Shown piece by piece: positions 1 to 6,046 of a DNA stretch of 9,811 nt. The notes below the pieces were generated by a model. It was given only the letters and a program-made list of their open reading frames with translations. It ran no database searches and had not been told where the DNA came from. This DNA comes from Calditrichia bacterium. Lineage in GTDB: Bacteria > Calditrichota > Calditrichia > RBG-13-44-9. Each line of letters begins with the position of its first letter. Position 1 is the first letter of the stretch. The stretch lies in contig JALXCH010000658.1 in NCBI GenBank assembly GCA_026991005.1, positions 1 to 9,811 on the forward strand. Direction: 5' to 3'. The position numbers were made by a program, and so were the translations under genes.

Positions 1-156
1 TTTATGTCGGGTTATACAGACAAATCCATTCCCCGGGAAGAAATCGATCGGCTGGGGGCGGCATTCCTTCAGAAGCCGTTTTCGCACAATCAGTTGCTGG
101 AAAAAGTCTGGAAAGTGTTACATCCCGGTTCTCAAGGAAATGCTGAGCTTGCTTAA
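1..156 (+). CDS. C-terminal end of a receiver (REC) domain protein, 5' end outside window
   Basis: Frame 1 is open from the first base and ends in TAA at 154-156, giving 51 residues of a protein that starts upstream. The piece begins FMSGYTD, the usual beta-4 end of a receiver domain with the conserved Ser/Thr (here S3), and continues to FLQKPF, which holds the conserved Lys of the beta-5/alpha-5 switch region (K24 of the fragment). An amphipathic helix and a short tail (HPGSQGNAELA) follow. In the family these residues form the phosphorylation-switch face. The phosphorylated Asp would lie upstream and cannot be seen. With no output domain after the REC fold, this is either a stand-alone or REC-last response regulator or the C-terminal receiver of a hybrid histidine kinase, which often ends this way. 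The family call is firm; the architecture is unknown. Confidence 0.85.
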   Translation, partial: FMSGYTDKSIPREEIDRLGAAFLQKPFSHNQLLEKVWKVLHPGSQGNAELA

Positions 157-787
157 CCAGTAAACACCTCATAACGAAATGATACCGGAAAAATGTCTAA
201 AATTGTTTTTCACTCTTTGGAATTCGCTCAGAGTATTGAAGACATCATTCCCTGCTTTTACTACGTTCTTTAAAAAGATTCCTACCTGCCCCGAAAGTGC
301 GTAATAGAGATATCCAGATTTAGTTTTTAAATCAGATTTTTATTCTGGGAATGTTTATCGGTTTCATGCCATTGGGGGGTTTTATCTCTAAGAGATAAAT
401 TAAAATATTTTTCCAGGAATATTTCGCCAAAGAATTCTTCTGGAGTAAAAAATTGATGGGGATTGTCTCAAATTTCATTTAAAAGGTATGAAAGGAAAAA
501 AGCACTGCAAAATGCTACCTATGGCGGAGGGCAACTGACCTATCCTGAACCTATTCACACAAAACCTGCTACAATTTCAACAAATTCAATTAGAGATTAA
601 AATATGATTATAAGCCAATTGGCATTATTTTGAGCGAAAATTAATCTAGATCTTTAAATCATGCTGTTACACGAAAGACGAAACATTTCCACCACTTGTA
701 ATTTGTTTGCACAATTTTGCTCTTTGTTATCTGGAAACTGAGAACTGCAATTTCCTATTTGTCTGGATTTTATTAAATCAAATTAAT
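157..787. other. AT-rich gene-free gap between convergent genes
   Basis: These 631 bases separate the end of the receiver gene (+) from the end of the S8 peptidase gene (-), so both neighbours point into the gap. I see no reading frame with recognisable protein similarity and no tRNA-like or rRNA-like stretch. The visible structure is an 8-bp perfect hairpin at 381-399 and a short palindrome AAGAATTCTT near 431-442. The stretch is much richer in A and T than the flanking genes. It could hold 3' untranslated regions, a decayed gene or a small RNA; the sequence alone does not decide. Confidence 0.6.
381..399 (+). terminator. Hairpin with T-rich downstream stretch; possible weak terminator
   Basis: TTTATCTC (381-388) and GAGATAAA (392-399) are perfect reverse complements around a 3-base loop. 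On the plus strand AT-rich sequence containing a run of Ts (about 407-412) follows, but not immediately. The stem is AT-rich and lies about 225 bases after the receiver gene, so a terminator role is only plausible. On the minus strand no T run follows the stem, so it does not look like a terminator for the peptidase gene. Confidence 0.3.
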
Positions 788-2497
788 TTACTTGCTGATG
801 ATTAATTTCCCGATTTGTTTCCAGGGGCCGCTGGTGATGCGGTACAGATAGATTCCACTGGCAATGGGAAAGGAATGGGTGTCCTTTACATTCCACCAGA
901 GGAGATTTGCCCCTACCCGCCCGCTCTGTTCGATGCGAACCACACGCTGCCCCAGGATGGTGTAAATTTCCAGTATAATGGGATGAGCTTCGGGAAGAAT
1001 CACCTGAAAATTGATGATGCTCCCCATACCGAAGTACGGGTTCGGCCAGGGTGGTTGTACCTGGAAAAATGCGGGTGGTTGCGGTAGTTTTTCCTGCGCC
1101 AGGTTGTACGCCCGCAGCGCATCTACCTCGCCCCAACCCCGGTCGTTGTCCGGGTGCTCAGCATTGTCTCCGGATTGACGCATAATTCTCAGAATTTCTG
1201 TTAGCGTCAAATCCGGAAAAGCCTGTAAAATTTGTGCAGCAATACCAGCCGTTAAGGGGCAGCTCAGGGAAGTGCCGCTGGCTCGGTAATAACCACCGCC
1301 CGCTGCGGCACCCAATACTTCCACTCCCAGCGCCACCACATCCGGTTTAATGCGACCATCGAAAGTAGGCCCATGGGAACTGAAGTAGGCCAGTTCGTGA
1401 TCGGAACGCACCGCGCCCACAGCCAGTACGTAAAACCCATCTGCCGGGGCGGTGATGTAATACCAGAATGAAGAGCCTTCGTTTCCTGCCGAATTCACCA
1501 CTAGAACCCCGTGCTGAGCCAGAAAATTGGCCGCCTGAGTGACAATGGTGCTCTGTCCGTCCATATCCCGGTAACTGTAATTTCCTTCCCCGGCGTCGAA
1601 AACGGAATAGCCCAGAGAACTGGAGACAATATCCACTCCCAGCTGCTCTGCCCATTCCGCTGCAAAAGCCCAGTTGTCTTCCTCAAGATGAATTTCTTGA
1701 TCGATCTTTTCCGTTTTGGCCAGAATGAACCGAGCATCAAAAGCGGGCCCAATCAGAGTGTCATTTAAAAATCCCCCAATAACAGACAGCGTCAGCGTTC
1801 CGTGGGAATCCTGATGCTTGGCATCTCCGGGTTGGTTGGCTGTAATGCTATCGTGTTGAATGAAATCATATTCCCCGATGATCTGATCTTGCAAGTGACG
1901 GAGCGCAGGATGGGTGTAGCGAAATCCGGTGTCGAACATAGCGATAATCACCCCCTTACCGGTAAGCCCTTTCCGGTGCAATTCGTGGATGCGGTGGAAG
2001 GTGATTTGCTGTTCCGAGAAACCATACCGGTACGGTAAACTATCTTCTTCACTGCGCTGAAATGATTGAAAATGAACCGTTTCCATTGGCTCCATGCGAA
2101 ATTTCCACTGATGCACCGGTTCCAGATGATCCACAAAGGATAATCCGGCAATGCGGTGAAGTATTTCAATAGTGGCATATCCGCTTACCGCATTAAACCA
2201 GCGGGAAACCCCATGGATGTGAAATCCCAATTTCTGCAAGGAGTCCACATATTGTTCTTCAACCGGCAAATCCAGAGAGAGATTCTCTTTCAGGAAAGCA
2301 TGCACGCCTCTTTTCTGGCGGCGTTCCACTGCCCGCGGAGTGAGTAGTTGTGTGATAACTTTCTCCTTTTGCTCGGGGGATAAATTGGTGTAATGCCCCT
2401 TGTCCTTAAAAAATACCCACACCCGGTTTTCACTAAATCCGGATTGAACCAGTATAAACAAAATGAAAATGAGAAAAGAGAGACTTAATACTTTCAC
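788..2497 (-). CDS. Secreted S8 subtilisin-family serine peptidase with T9SS C-terminal sorting domain
   Basis: This 569-residue protein starts at GTG; a well-placed AGGAG 9 bases upstream supports that start. Residues 1-22 form a signal peptide (MKVLS then a hydrophobic run). Residues 25-150 are a propeptide-like region of the kind found before S8 domains in FCB bacteria (VWVFFKDKG, LLTPRAVERRQKRG, SRWFNAVSG). The catalytic domain spans about 155-470. Its triad is Asp189 (MFDTGF), His232 (DSHGT) and Ser410 (GTSLSCP), with oxyanion-hole Asn339 (SAGNEG). Residues about 485-569 form a T9SS type A sorting domain: WPNPYF, LEIYTILGQRVV, SGIYLYRI and a final KLIISK. The enzyme should therefore cross the outer membrane and act outside the cell on proteins or peptides of unknown identity. 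It is divergent from the phosphoesterase gene and shares a 241-base promoter region with it. All key residues are present, so it looks active. Confidence 0.95.
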   Translation of the reverse strand: MKVLSLSFLIFILFILVQSGFSENRVWVFFKDKGHYTNLSPEQKEKVITQLLTPRAVERRQKRGVHAFLKENLSLDLPVEEQYVDSLQKLGFHIHGVSRWFNAVSGYATIEILHRIAGLSFVDHLEPVHQWKFRMEPMETVHFQSFQRSEEDSLPYRYGFSEQQITFHRIHELHRKGLTGKGVIIAMFDTGFRYTHPALRHLQDQIIGEYDFIQHDSITANQPGDAKHQDSHGTLTLSVIGGFLNDTLIGPAFDARFILAKTEKIDQEIHLEEDNWAFAAEWAEQLGVDIVSSSLGYSVFDAGEGNYSYRDMDGQSTIVTQAANFLAQHGVLVVNSAGNEGSSFWYYITAPADGFYVLAVGAVRSDHELAYFSSHGPTFDGRIKPDVVALGVEVLGAAAGGGYYRASGTSLSCPLTAGIAAQILQAFPDLTLTEILRIMRQSGDNAEHPDNDRGWGEVDALRAYNLAQEKLPQPPAFFQVQPPWPNPYFGMGSIINFQVILPEAHPIILEIYTILGQRVVRIEQSGRVGANLLWWNVKDTHSFPIASGIYLYRITSGPWKQIGKLIISK

Positions 2498-2506
2498 AGG
2501 AACAAT

Positions 2507-2511
2507 CTCCT
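2507..2511 (-). promoter_or_regulatory. Ribosome binding site AGGAG deciding a GTG start
   Basis: Read on the minus strand, AGGAG lies 9 bases before the GTG at 2497-2495. This good Shine-Dalgarno match supports GTG as the start, and the reading frame from that codon opens directly with a signal peptide. Confidence 0.75.
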
Positions 2512-2521
2512 TTTTAGAACA

Positions 2522-2550
2522 GGTTTATCTATCTATCAATTTAAAATCAA
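2522..2550 (-). promoter_or_regulatory. Putative sigma-70-like promoter of the S8 peptidase gene
   Basis: On the minus strand TTGATT (2550-2545) is followed after exactly 17 bases by TAAACC (2527-2522), and the GTG start comes 24 bases further on. The -35 match to TTGACA is 4 of 6. The -10 match to TATAAT is weak (3 of 6). The case rests mainly on the same arrangement recurring before two other genes in this window. Confidence 0.4.
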
Positions 2551-2648
2551 ACAACAATTCAGAGAAAGGGTTTTATTTATTCATTAATAATTTGGGCAAA
2601 TGAAGCATTGTTGCCTGCTAGACTCGCTAATAATTTTTTGAACAATTT

Positions 2649-2677
2649 TTGATTTAAATCACATATTGTATTAAAAT
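2649..2677 (+). promoter_or_regulatory. Putative sigma-70-like promoter of the metallophosphoesterase gene
   Basis: TTGATT (2649-2654), a 17-base spacer and TAAAAT (2672-2677, 5 of 6 to TATAAT) lie upstream of the start codon at 2739. This leaves an AT-rich leader of roughly 55 bases. Together with the minus-strand candidate at 2522-2550, the divergent region would hold two back-to-back promoters whose -35 boxes are about 100 bases apart. Confidence 0.45.
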
Positions 2678-2728
2678 ATTTTTTCAACATTTTAATAAAT
2701 CCTTAATTATTGTTATTTCTTATTATAT

Positions 2729-2733
2729 AGGGG
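2729..2733 (+). promoter_or_regulatory. Ribosome binding site AGGGG
   Basis: AGGGG sits 5 bases before the ATG at 2739. It stands out against very AT-rich surroundings and fixes the start of the phosphoesterase, which opens with a signal peptide. Confidence 0.65.
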
Positions 2734-2738
2734 TTATT

Positions 2739-4469
2739 ATGCATAAATATTTGGTATTTATGCTGCTTTGCGCCATTCCCGTGATTGGGGGGCAAATTAC
2801 TAAAGGACCTTATTTAACCTGGCAAGAGAATACTTCAAACAGCATTACGGTGAATTGGGAGACAGATGGTGAATACAATTCCATAGTTGAATATGGCACT
2901 TCGTTGCCTTTAACTTCTATTTTCATAGATAATGCTGAGAAGCACTTACATCACATAACATTAACTGCTCTATCGCCTAATACAACTTATTACTACCGGG
3001 TTTCGTCTACTGGGGGACCTACCAGCGAAGTATATCAGTTTACTACTGGGTATAATCAAAAAGTCAATTTTCGTTTTGCAATATTAGGCGATACACGAAC
3101 TGGGCACCAGATTCATCAGAATATCATTAATGCCATAGAATTATTTAATCCGGATTTTTATTTTAATACGGGTGATATGGTTAAAAACCCGGCGAGTAGT
3201 CTTGAATGGGATACATTTTTTCAAATTGAACAGAATATTCAATCTCACATTCCATTTATGCCTACTCGAGGAAACCATGAAGTAAATAGTACTTATTACC
3301 AGGATTTTTTTGAGCTTCCGGCAAATAACAATTCTCATACTCAGGACCTTTACTATGCTTTTTCTTATGGGAATGCTTATTTTATTGTGTTAGAAAGTGG
3401 TTTAAGCGGGTACTGGATTGAACCGGGTGGGGATGAGTACGAGTGGTTAAAATCGAAATTGGAATATGATGCTCAAAACTACGATTGGATTTTTATTGTA
3501 TTTCATAACCCTCCTTATGGTTCAGGCCACCACCTAGGAGATTCTGATATAGCGAATTACTGGGTGCCTCTTTTCGAAACTTACCACGTCGATGTGTGTT
3601 TTAACGGGCATAATCATTTTTATGAAAGGAGCGTGAAGGAAGGGATTCAATATGTTACCATAGGTGGGGGTGGTGCCCCACTTCGTGGAATGAGCGATCC
3701 AAACGCGAATCCCTATCGAGTATTTTTTGAAGAAGTAAATCATTATGCCATTGTCGATATTCAAGGACCGGTGATGACCTACAAAGCCTACCGATTGGAT
3801 GGCACCGTCATGGATCAATTCGAGATTACCAAGGACATTACTCTGCCCATATTTCTTTCCCGCTTCGAAGCAAGCCGGGTGGATGAATATACGGCGCAGA
3901 TTCAATGGCAAACGGAAAGCGAAATTGATCTTGAGGGTTTCAATCTTTACCGAAAAGGAGAAAACCAACCCGTTCGACAGCAAATTTCAGGATACCGGAT
4001 TAACCCTGCCCTGAAGGCTGCGGGTTCCTCTACCATTACCCGATATTATCAGTTTACCGATAACTACCTTCGGCCCGGGGAAACTTACCTGTACTGGTTA
4101 GAAGCACAATATTATGATGGTACTGCTGAAATGTTTGGTCCCGTAGAAGTGGGAGGGTTCCAGCAAACCATTCCCACATCCCATCGGCTTCTCGTAACCA
4201 ATTATCCCAACCCTTTTAATAACGAGACCACCATTTCTATTCAACTTCCGGTAACAACCCAGAACGTTGGTCCGCTAAACATCCGGATTTATGACCTGAG
4301 TAGCCGACTGGTTTATCGGTTGAAAAAATGGAATCCAGAAAGTGGGAATTTTACCTTTAACTGGTGCGGGACGGATGAATCAGGAAATTCCGTGAGCAGT
4401 GGAATTTATCTGCTACAGGTTCAATGGGGTGGTTTAACACGGGTACATAAACTCATCTATTTAAAATGA
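2739..4469 (+). CDS. Secreted purple-acid-phosphatase-like metallophosphoesterase with FN3-like and T9SS sorting domains
   Basis: This 576-residue protein has a signal peptide (1-18, ending near VIGG) and a PAP N-terminal Ig/FN3-like domain (about 20-105; ITVNWET, LSPNTTYYYRV). The calcineurin-like metallophosphoesterase domain (about 110-350) shows the metal-binding blocks in order: GDTR (Asp118), GDMV (Asp146), GNHE (Asn179, His180), FHNPPY (His256) and GHNH (His291, His293). GGGGAPL lies at 310-316. A second FN3-like module follows (about 370-470; FEASRVDEYTAQIQW, GFNLYRK). Last is a T9SS sorting domain (about 485-576; NYPNPFN, IRIYDLSSRLVYRL, SGIYLLQVQ). The enzyme probably removes phosphate from extracellular phosphomonoesters, or cleaves diesters; the substrate is unknown. 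The Tyr of the classical plant PAP block GDxxY is Lys149 here, so a purple Fe(III) enzyme is not implied. The first ~1,040 bases look clearly more AT-rich than the rest of the gene. Confidence 0.93.
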   Translation: MHKYLVFMLLCAIPVIGGQITKGPYLTWQENTSNSITVNWETDGEYNSIVEYGTSLPLTSIFIDNAEKHLHHITLTALSPNTTYYYRVSSTGGPTSEVYQFTTGYNQKVNFRFAILGDTRTGHQIHQNIINAIELFNPDFYFNTGDMVKNPASSLEWDTFFQIEQNIQSHIPFMPTRGNHEVNSTYYQDFFELPANNNSHTQDLYYAFSYGNAYFIVLESGLSGYWIEPGGDEYEWLKSKLEYDAQNYDWIFIVFHNPPYGSGHHLGDSDIANYWVPLFETYHVDVCFNGHNHFYERSVKEGIQYVTIGGGGAPLRGMSDPNANPYRVFFEEVNHYAIVDIQGPVMTYKAYRLDGTVMDQFEITKDITLPIFLSRFEASRVDEYTAQIQWQTESEIDLEGFNLYRKGENQPVRQQISGYRINPALKAAGSSTITRYYQFTDNYLRPGETYLYWLEAQYYDGTAEMFGPVEVGGFQQTIPTSHRLLVTNYPNPFNNETTISIQLPVTTQNVGPLNIRIYDLSSRLVYRLKKWNPESGNFTFNWCGTDESGNSVSSGIYLLQVQWGGLTRVHKLIYLK

Positions 4470-4743
4470 ATGTATATTATTTCTTGATGATGCTTCTCTT
4501 TGTTCCCTGCCTCAATGCCACATCATAAAAACGGAAAGTAGCATTCCTTCCTTTCAACCCTTTTGAAAAATGAGTTCCCGGAATCTGGGAGGCATTCCCT
4601 CAAATACAGCTTCCGGGGGGATACCAGTTTCTGGAATGGATGTGCCGAGCTTCCTTTACAGTGGGTAAAATTAGTTGCAATTCCGAATTCAGTGTGTTTA
4701 TTTTTGAACCCGCAAATTCGCCTGCATCCGATAAGAGATGCTC

Positions 4744-4768
4744 TGTGGGAAGAAGTTGGTTCCCCACA
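4744..4768 (+). repeat. Inverted repeat (bulged hairpin) upstream of the HU promoter
   Basis: TGTGGGAA (4744-4751) pairs with TTCCCCACA (4760-4768) across an 8-base loop, with one bulged C. No T run follows on either strand, so it does not look like a terminator. It ends 23 bases before the putative -35 box of the HU operon, a place where an operator or activator site could sit. Function is unproven. Confidence 0.4.
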
Positions 4769-4791
4769 ACAATTCCAAATTATCTCATTAC

Positions 4792-4820
4792 TTGATTTAA
4801 TAGGGAATTTTTGTTAAACT
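4792..4820 (+). promoter_or_regulatory. Putative promoter of the HU-TPR-bS22-xseAB operon
   Basis: TTGATT (4792-4797), a 17-base spacer and TAAACT (4815-4820) lie 23 bases before the HU start codon. The -35 match is 4 of 6 and the -10 match 4 of 6. The first nine bases, TTGATTTAA, are the same as in the phosphoesterase promoter candidate at 2649. The spacing to the start codon (23 bases) is nearly that of the peptidase promoter (24 bases). Confidence 0.5.
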
Positions 4821-4832
4821 TACGGACTTTTT

Positions 4833-4836
4833 GGAG
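4833..4836 (+). promoter_or_regulatory. Ribosome binding site GGAG deciding the HU start
   Basis: GGAG lies 7 bases before the ATG at 4844. This picks the ATG over an in-frame TTG at 4811, which would add 11 residues foreign to the HU family and would fall inside the putative promoter. Confidence 0.75.
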
Positions 4837-4843
4837 AATTGTT

Positions 4844-5161
4844 ATGACAGTTACCAAAAGTGATTTAATTAACCGATTGGCCGAAGCCACGGGCTGGACA
4901 AAAGTGGATCTGGAAATTATTCTGAATGGGTTTCTGGCCAATATTATCGAATCGCTTCAGGAGGGGGATCGAGTGGAAATTCGCGGTTTTGGTAGCTTCT
5001 ATACTAAAGAACGGCAGCCGAGGTTGGTTAAGAATCCCAAAACCAAGCGGATTGTGAAAATAGATCACCGGTTCGTTCCGGTGTTTCGCCCGGCAAAGTA
5101 TTTTAAAGAAAGTGTGAACGAACGATTGTTACAAAAACAACAATTGGAGAAGGATGAATAG
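4844..5161 (+). CDS. HU/IHF-family nucleoid DNA-binding protein
   Basis: This 105-residue basic protein follows the HU/IHF fold from end to end. The helical dimerisation part covers residues 1-45 (MTVTKSDLINRLAEATG, then an amphipathic helix to LQEGDRVEIRGFGSF). The beta-arm spans about 53-78, with the DNA-intercalating Pro65 in KNPKT. The C-terminal helix includes FRPAKYFKESVN. Family members bend and compact DNA and assist replication, recombination and transcription. The usual arm sequence RNPxTG reads KNPKTK here, and a charged tail of about 15 residues extends past the usual 90-residue length. It overlaps the next gene by 8 bases, suggesting translational coupling, and is the first gene of an apparent five-gene operon. 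Whether it is HU-like (non-specific) or IHF-like (site-specific) cannot be told from this copy alone. Confidence 0.94.
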   Translation: MTVTKSDLINRLAEATGWTKVDLEIILNGFLANIIESLQEGDRVEIRGFGSFYTKERQPRLVKNPKTKRIVKIDHRFVPVFRPAKYFKESVNERLLQKQQLEKDE

Positions 5162-5861
5162 CACGTGTCCAAAATGTGGCGCTTCAATTCCGGAACAGGC
5201 TAAATTTTGCCCGGAATGTGGGGCCAGGATAAAACCGGAGGTGCCTTTAGAATCAAAAAAAGGCGATTCCTCTGGCGGTGGCTTTTCTTTTTTTAAGGAA
5301 AAATATAACTGGATTTATCTGGTGTTATTGGCCTCGGTTATTGTGGTGGGAATTTACAATTATCCGTATTTTGTGATTCCTCCCCGCCAATCTACTCATA
5401 CCCATTCTCATTCCACCACACCGGAACTCTCCCCGGAAGAGCAGCAACAATACGAGCAGATTAAAGCCATGCTGGAGAAAAATCCGGATGGAGTGGAAGA
5501 GAATATCCACATGGGGAATTTTCTGTTCGATCATCAACGGTACGACGAGGCCATTCAGCATTACGAAAAGGCGTTGCAATTGGATCCCCGCAATACGGCG
5601 GTTATCGTGGACCTGGGAGTGTGTTATTTTAATCTGGGACAATTCGATAAGGCAGAGGAGCTGTTCAAAAAAGCACTACAAATTGATGATAAACAACCCA
5701 ATGCGCTGTACAATCTGGGGGTAGTATATGCCCAGCGGGGCGACATGGATGCAATGATGAAAATCTGGAACAAACTCATTGAAGTGGCTCCGGAGTCCGG
5801 TCCCGCACAAACTGCCAAGCAAATGATTGAACAGGTCAAACAATCGATGGAAAATAAATAA
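5154..5861 (+). CDS. Zinc-ribbon, single-span membrane, TPR protein
   Basis: This 235-residue protein begins with a four-Cys zinc ribbon (C5-x2-C8 ... C19-x2-C22, CPKCGA/CPECGA form). A basic, Gly/Ser-rich linker and one transmembrane helix (about 53-74) follow. A short His-rich stretch (STHTHSHS, His82/84/86) leads to three tetratricopeptide repeats (about 110-220), the best preserved being YDEAIQHYEKALQLDP and FDKAEELFKKALQIDD. Positive residues before the helix predict the zinc ribbon in the cytoplasm and the TPRs in the periplasm. TPRs are protein-binding scaffolds; the partner is unknown. The start overlaps the HU stop by 8 bases with GGAG (5146-5149) just ahead. I recognise the architecture, which is common in many bacteria, but no specific function. 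Confidence 0.85.
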   Translation: MNSTCPKCGASIPEQAKFCPECGARIKPEVPLESKKGDSSGGGFSFFKEKYNWIYLVLLASVIVVGIYNYPYFVIPPRQSTHTHSHSTTPELSPEEQQQYEQIKAMLEKNPDGVEENIHMGNFLFDHQRYDEAIQHYEKALQLDPRNTAVIVDLGVCYFNLGQFDKAEELFKKALQIDDKQPNALYNLGVVYAQRGDMDAMMKIWNKLIEVAPESGPAQTAKQMIEQVKQSMENK

Positions 5862-5888
5862 CCGGTAAGAAGAAAAGGAGAAGTGTCT

Positions 5889-5984
5889 ATGCCGTGTGGT
5901 CGTAAACGAAAACGCCATAAAATGGCAACGCACAAACGGAAAAAACGTCTGCGCAAGAATCGCCACAAAAAGAAAATCCGTTAA
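5889..5984 (+). CDS. Tiny AURKAIP1/COX24-domain (bS22-like) ribosomal protein
   Basis: This 31-residue, extremely basic protein starts MPCGRKRKRHKMATHKRKK and goes on RLRKNRHKKK. More than half of its residues are Lys, Arg or His. The pattern KRKRHKMxxHKRKKRLRKxRHK matches the short bacterial AURKAIP1/COX24 family, related to actinobacterial small-subunit protein bS22 and the C-terminal part of mitochondrial mS38, which sits near the decoding region of the small subunit. FCB genomes carry very similar 30-odd-residue versions. AGGAG at 5876-5880 gives an 8-base spacing to this ATG. An in-frame GTG at 5883 would be only 2 bases from it and is less likely. It lies 27 bases after the TPR gene and 62 before xseA, and is easily missed by gene callers. 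Confidence 0.85.
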   Translation: MPCGRKRKRHKMATHKRKKRLRKNRHKKKIR

Positions 5985-6012
5985 TTGACGGAACTGCCCA
6001 ATTCATAAAAAA

Positions 6013-6036
6013 GCTTCGGTTCTCGTAAGCTGAAGC
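6013..6036 (+). promoter_or_regulatory. RNA hairpin in the xseA leader
   Basis: Bases 6013-6021 (GCTTCGGTT) pair with 6028-6036 (AAGCTGAAG plus C) in a 9-bp stem that uses two G-U wobbles, with a 6-base loop. It ends 10 bases before the xseA ATG, over the region where a ribosome binding site would lie. Only a weak GGAA (6041-6044) is available there. No T run follows, so it is unlikely to be a terminator. It may tune xseA translation or act as a processing site. Confidence 0.4.
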
Positions 6037-6046
6037 AGATGGAACC

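Larger units (their letters stand above)
4470..4843. other. Intergenic region before the HU operon
   Basis: These 374 bases lie between the phosphoesterase stop codon and the HU start. An 84-codon frame at 4563-4817 has no recognisable domain and runs into the putative HU promoter, so I do not call it a gene. The supported contents are a bulged hairpin (4744-4768), a promoter-like pair (4792-4820) and a ribosome binding site (4833-4836). No strong stem plus T-run terminator for the phosphoesterase gene is evident. Confidence 0.6.

Noticed and set aside
815..2347. Several plus-strand frames across the S8 peptidase gene
   Set aside because: They lie antisense to a gene with intact catalytic motifs throughout and encode low-complexity, unrecognisable peptides.
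4473..4550. Possible terminator after the phosphoesterase gene (TGATG ... CATCA)
   Set aside because: A 5-bp stem with a loop of more than 20 bases and no T run is not a credible terminator.
4563..4817. 84-codon plus-strand frame between the phosphoesterase and HU genes
   Set aside because: No recognisable domain, odd composition, no good ribosome binding site, and its end runs through the putative HU promoter.
4811..4843. N-terminal extension of HU from an in-frame TTG
   Set aside because: The ATG at 4844 has GGAG at 7 bases and gives the normal HU N-terminus; the extension is foreign to the family.
5883..5888. GTG start two codons upstream for the bS22-like protein
   Set aside because: It would sit only 2 bases from AGGAG, while the ATG at 5889 has an 8-base spacing and gives the MPCG start I recall for FCB homologues.
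5624..5968. Minus-strand frames over the TPR and bS22-like genes
   Set aside because: Antisense shadows of well-supported genes; the Arg/Phe-rich peptides are by-products of Lys/Arg-rich codons on the other strand.
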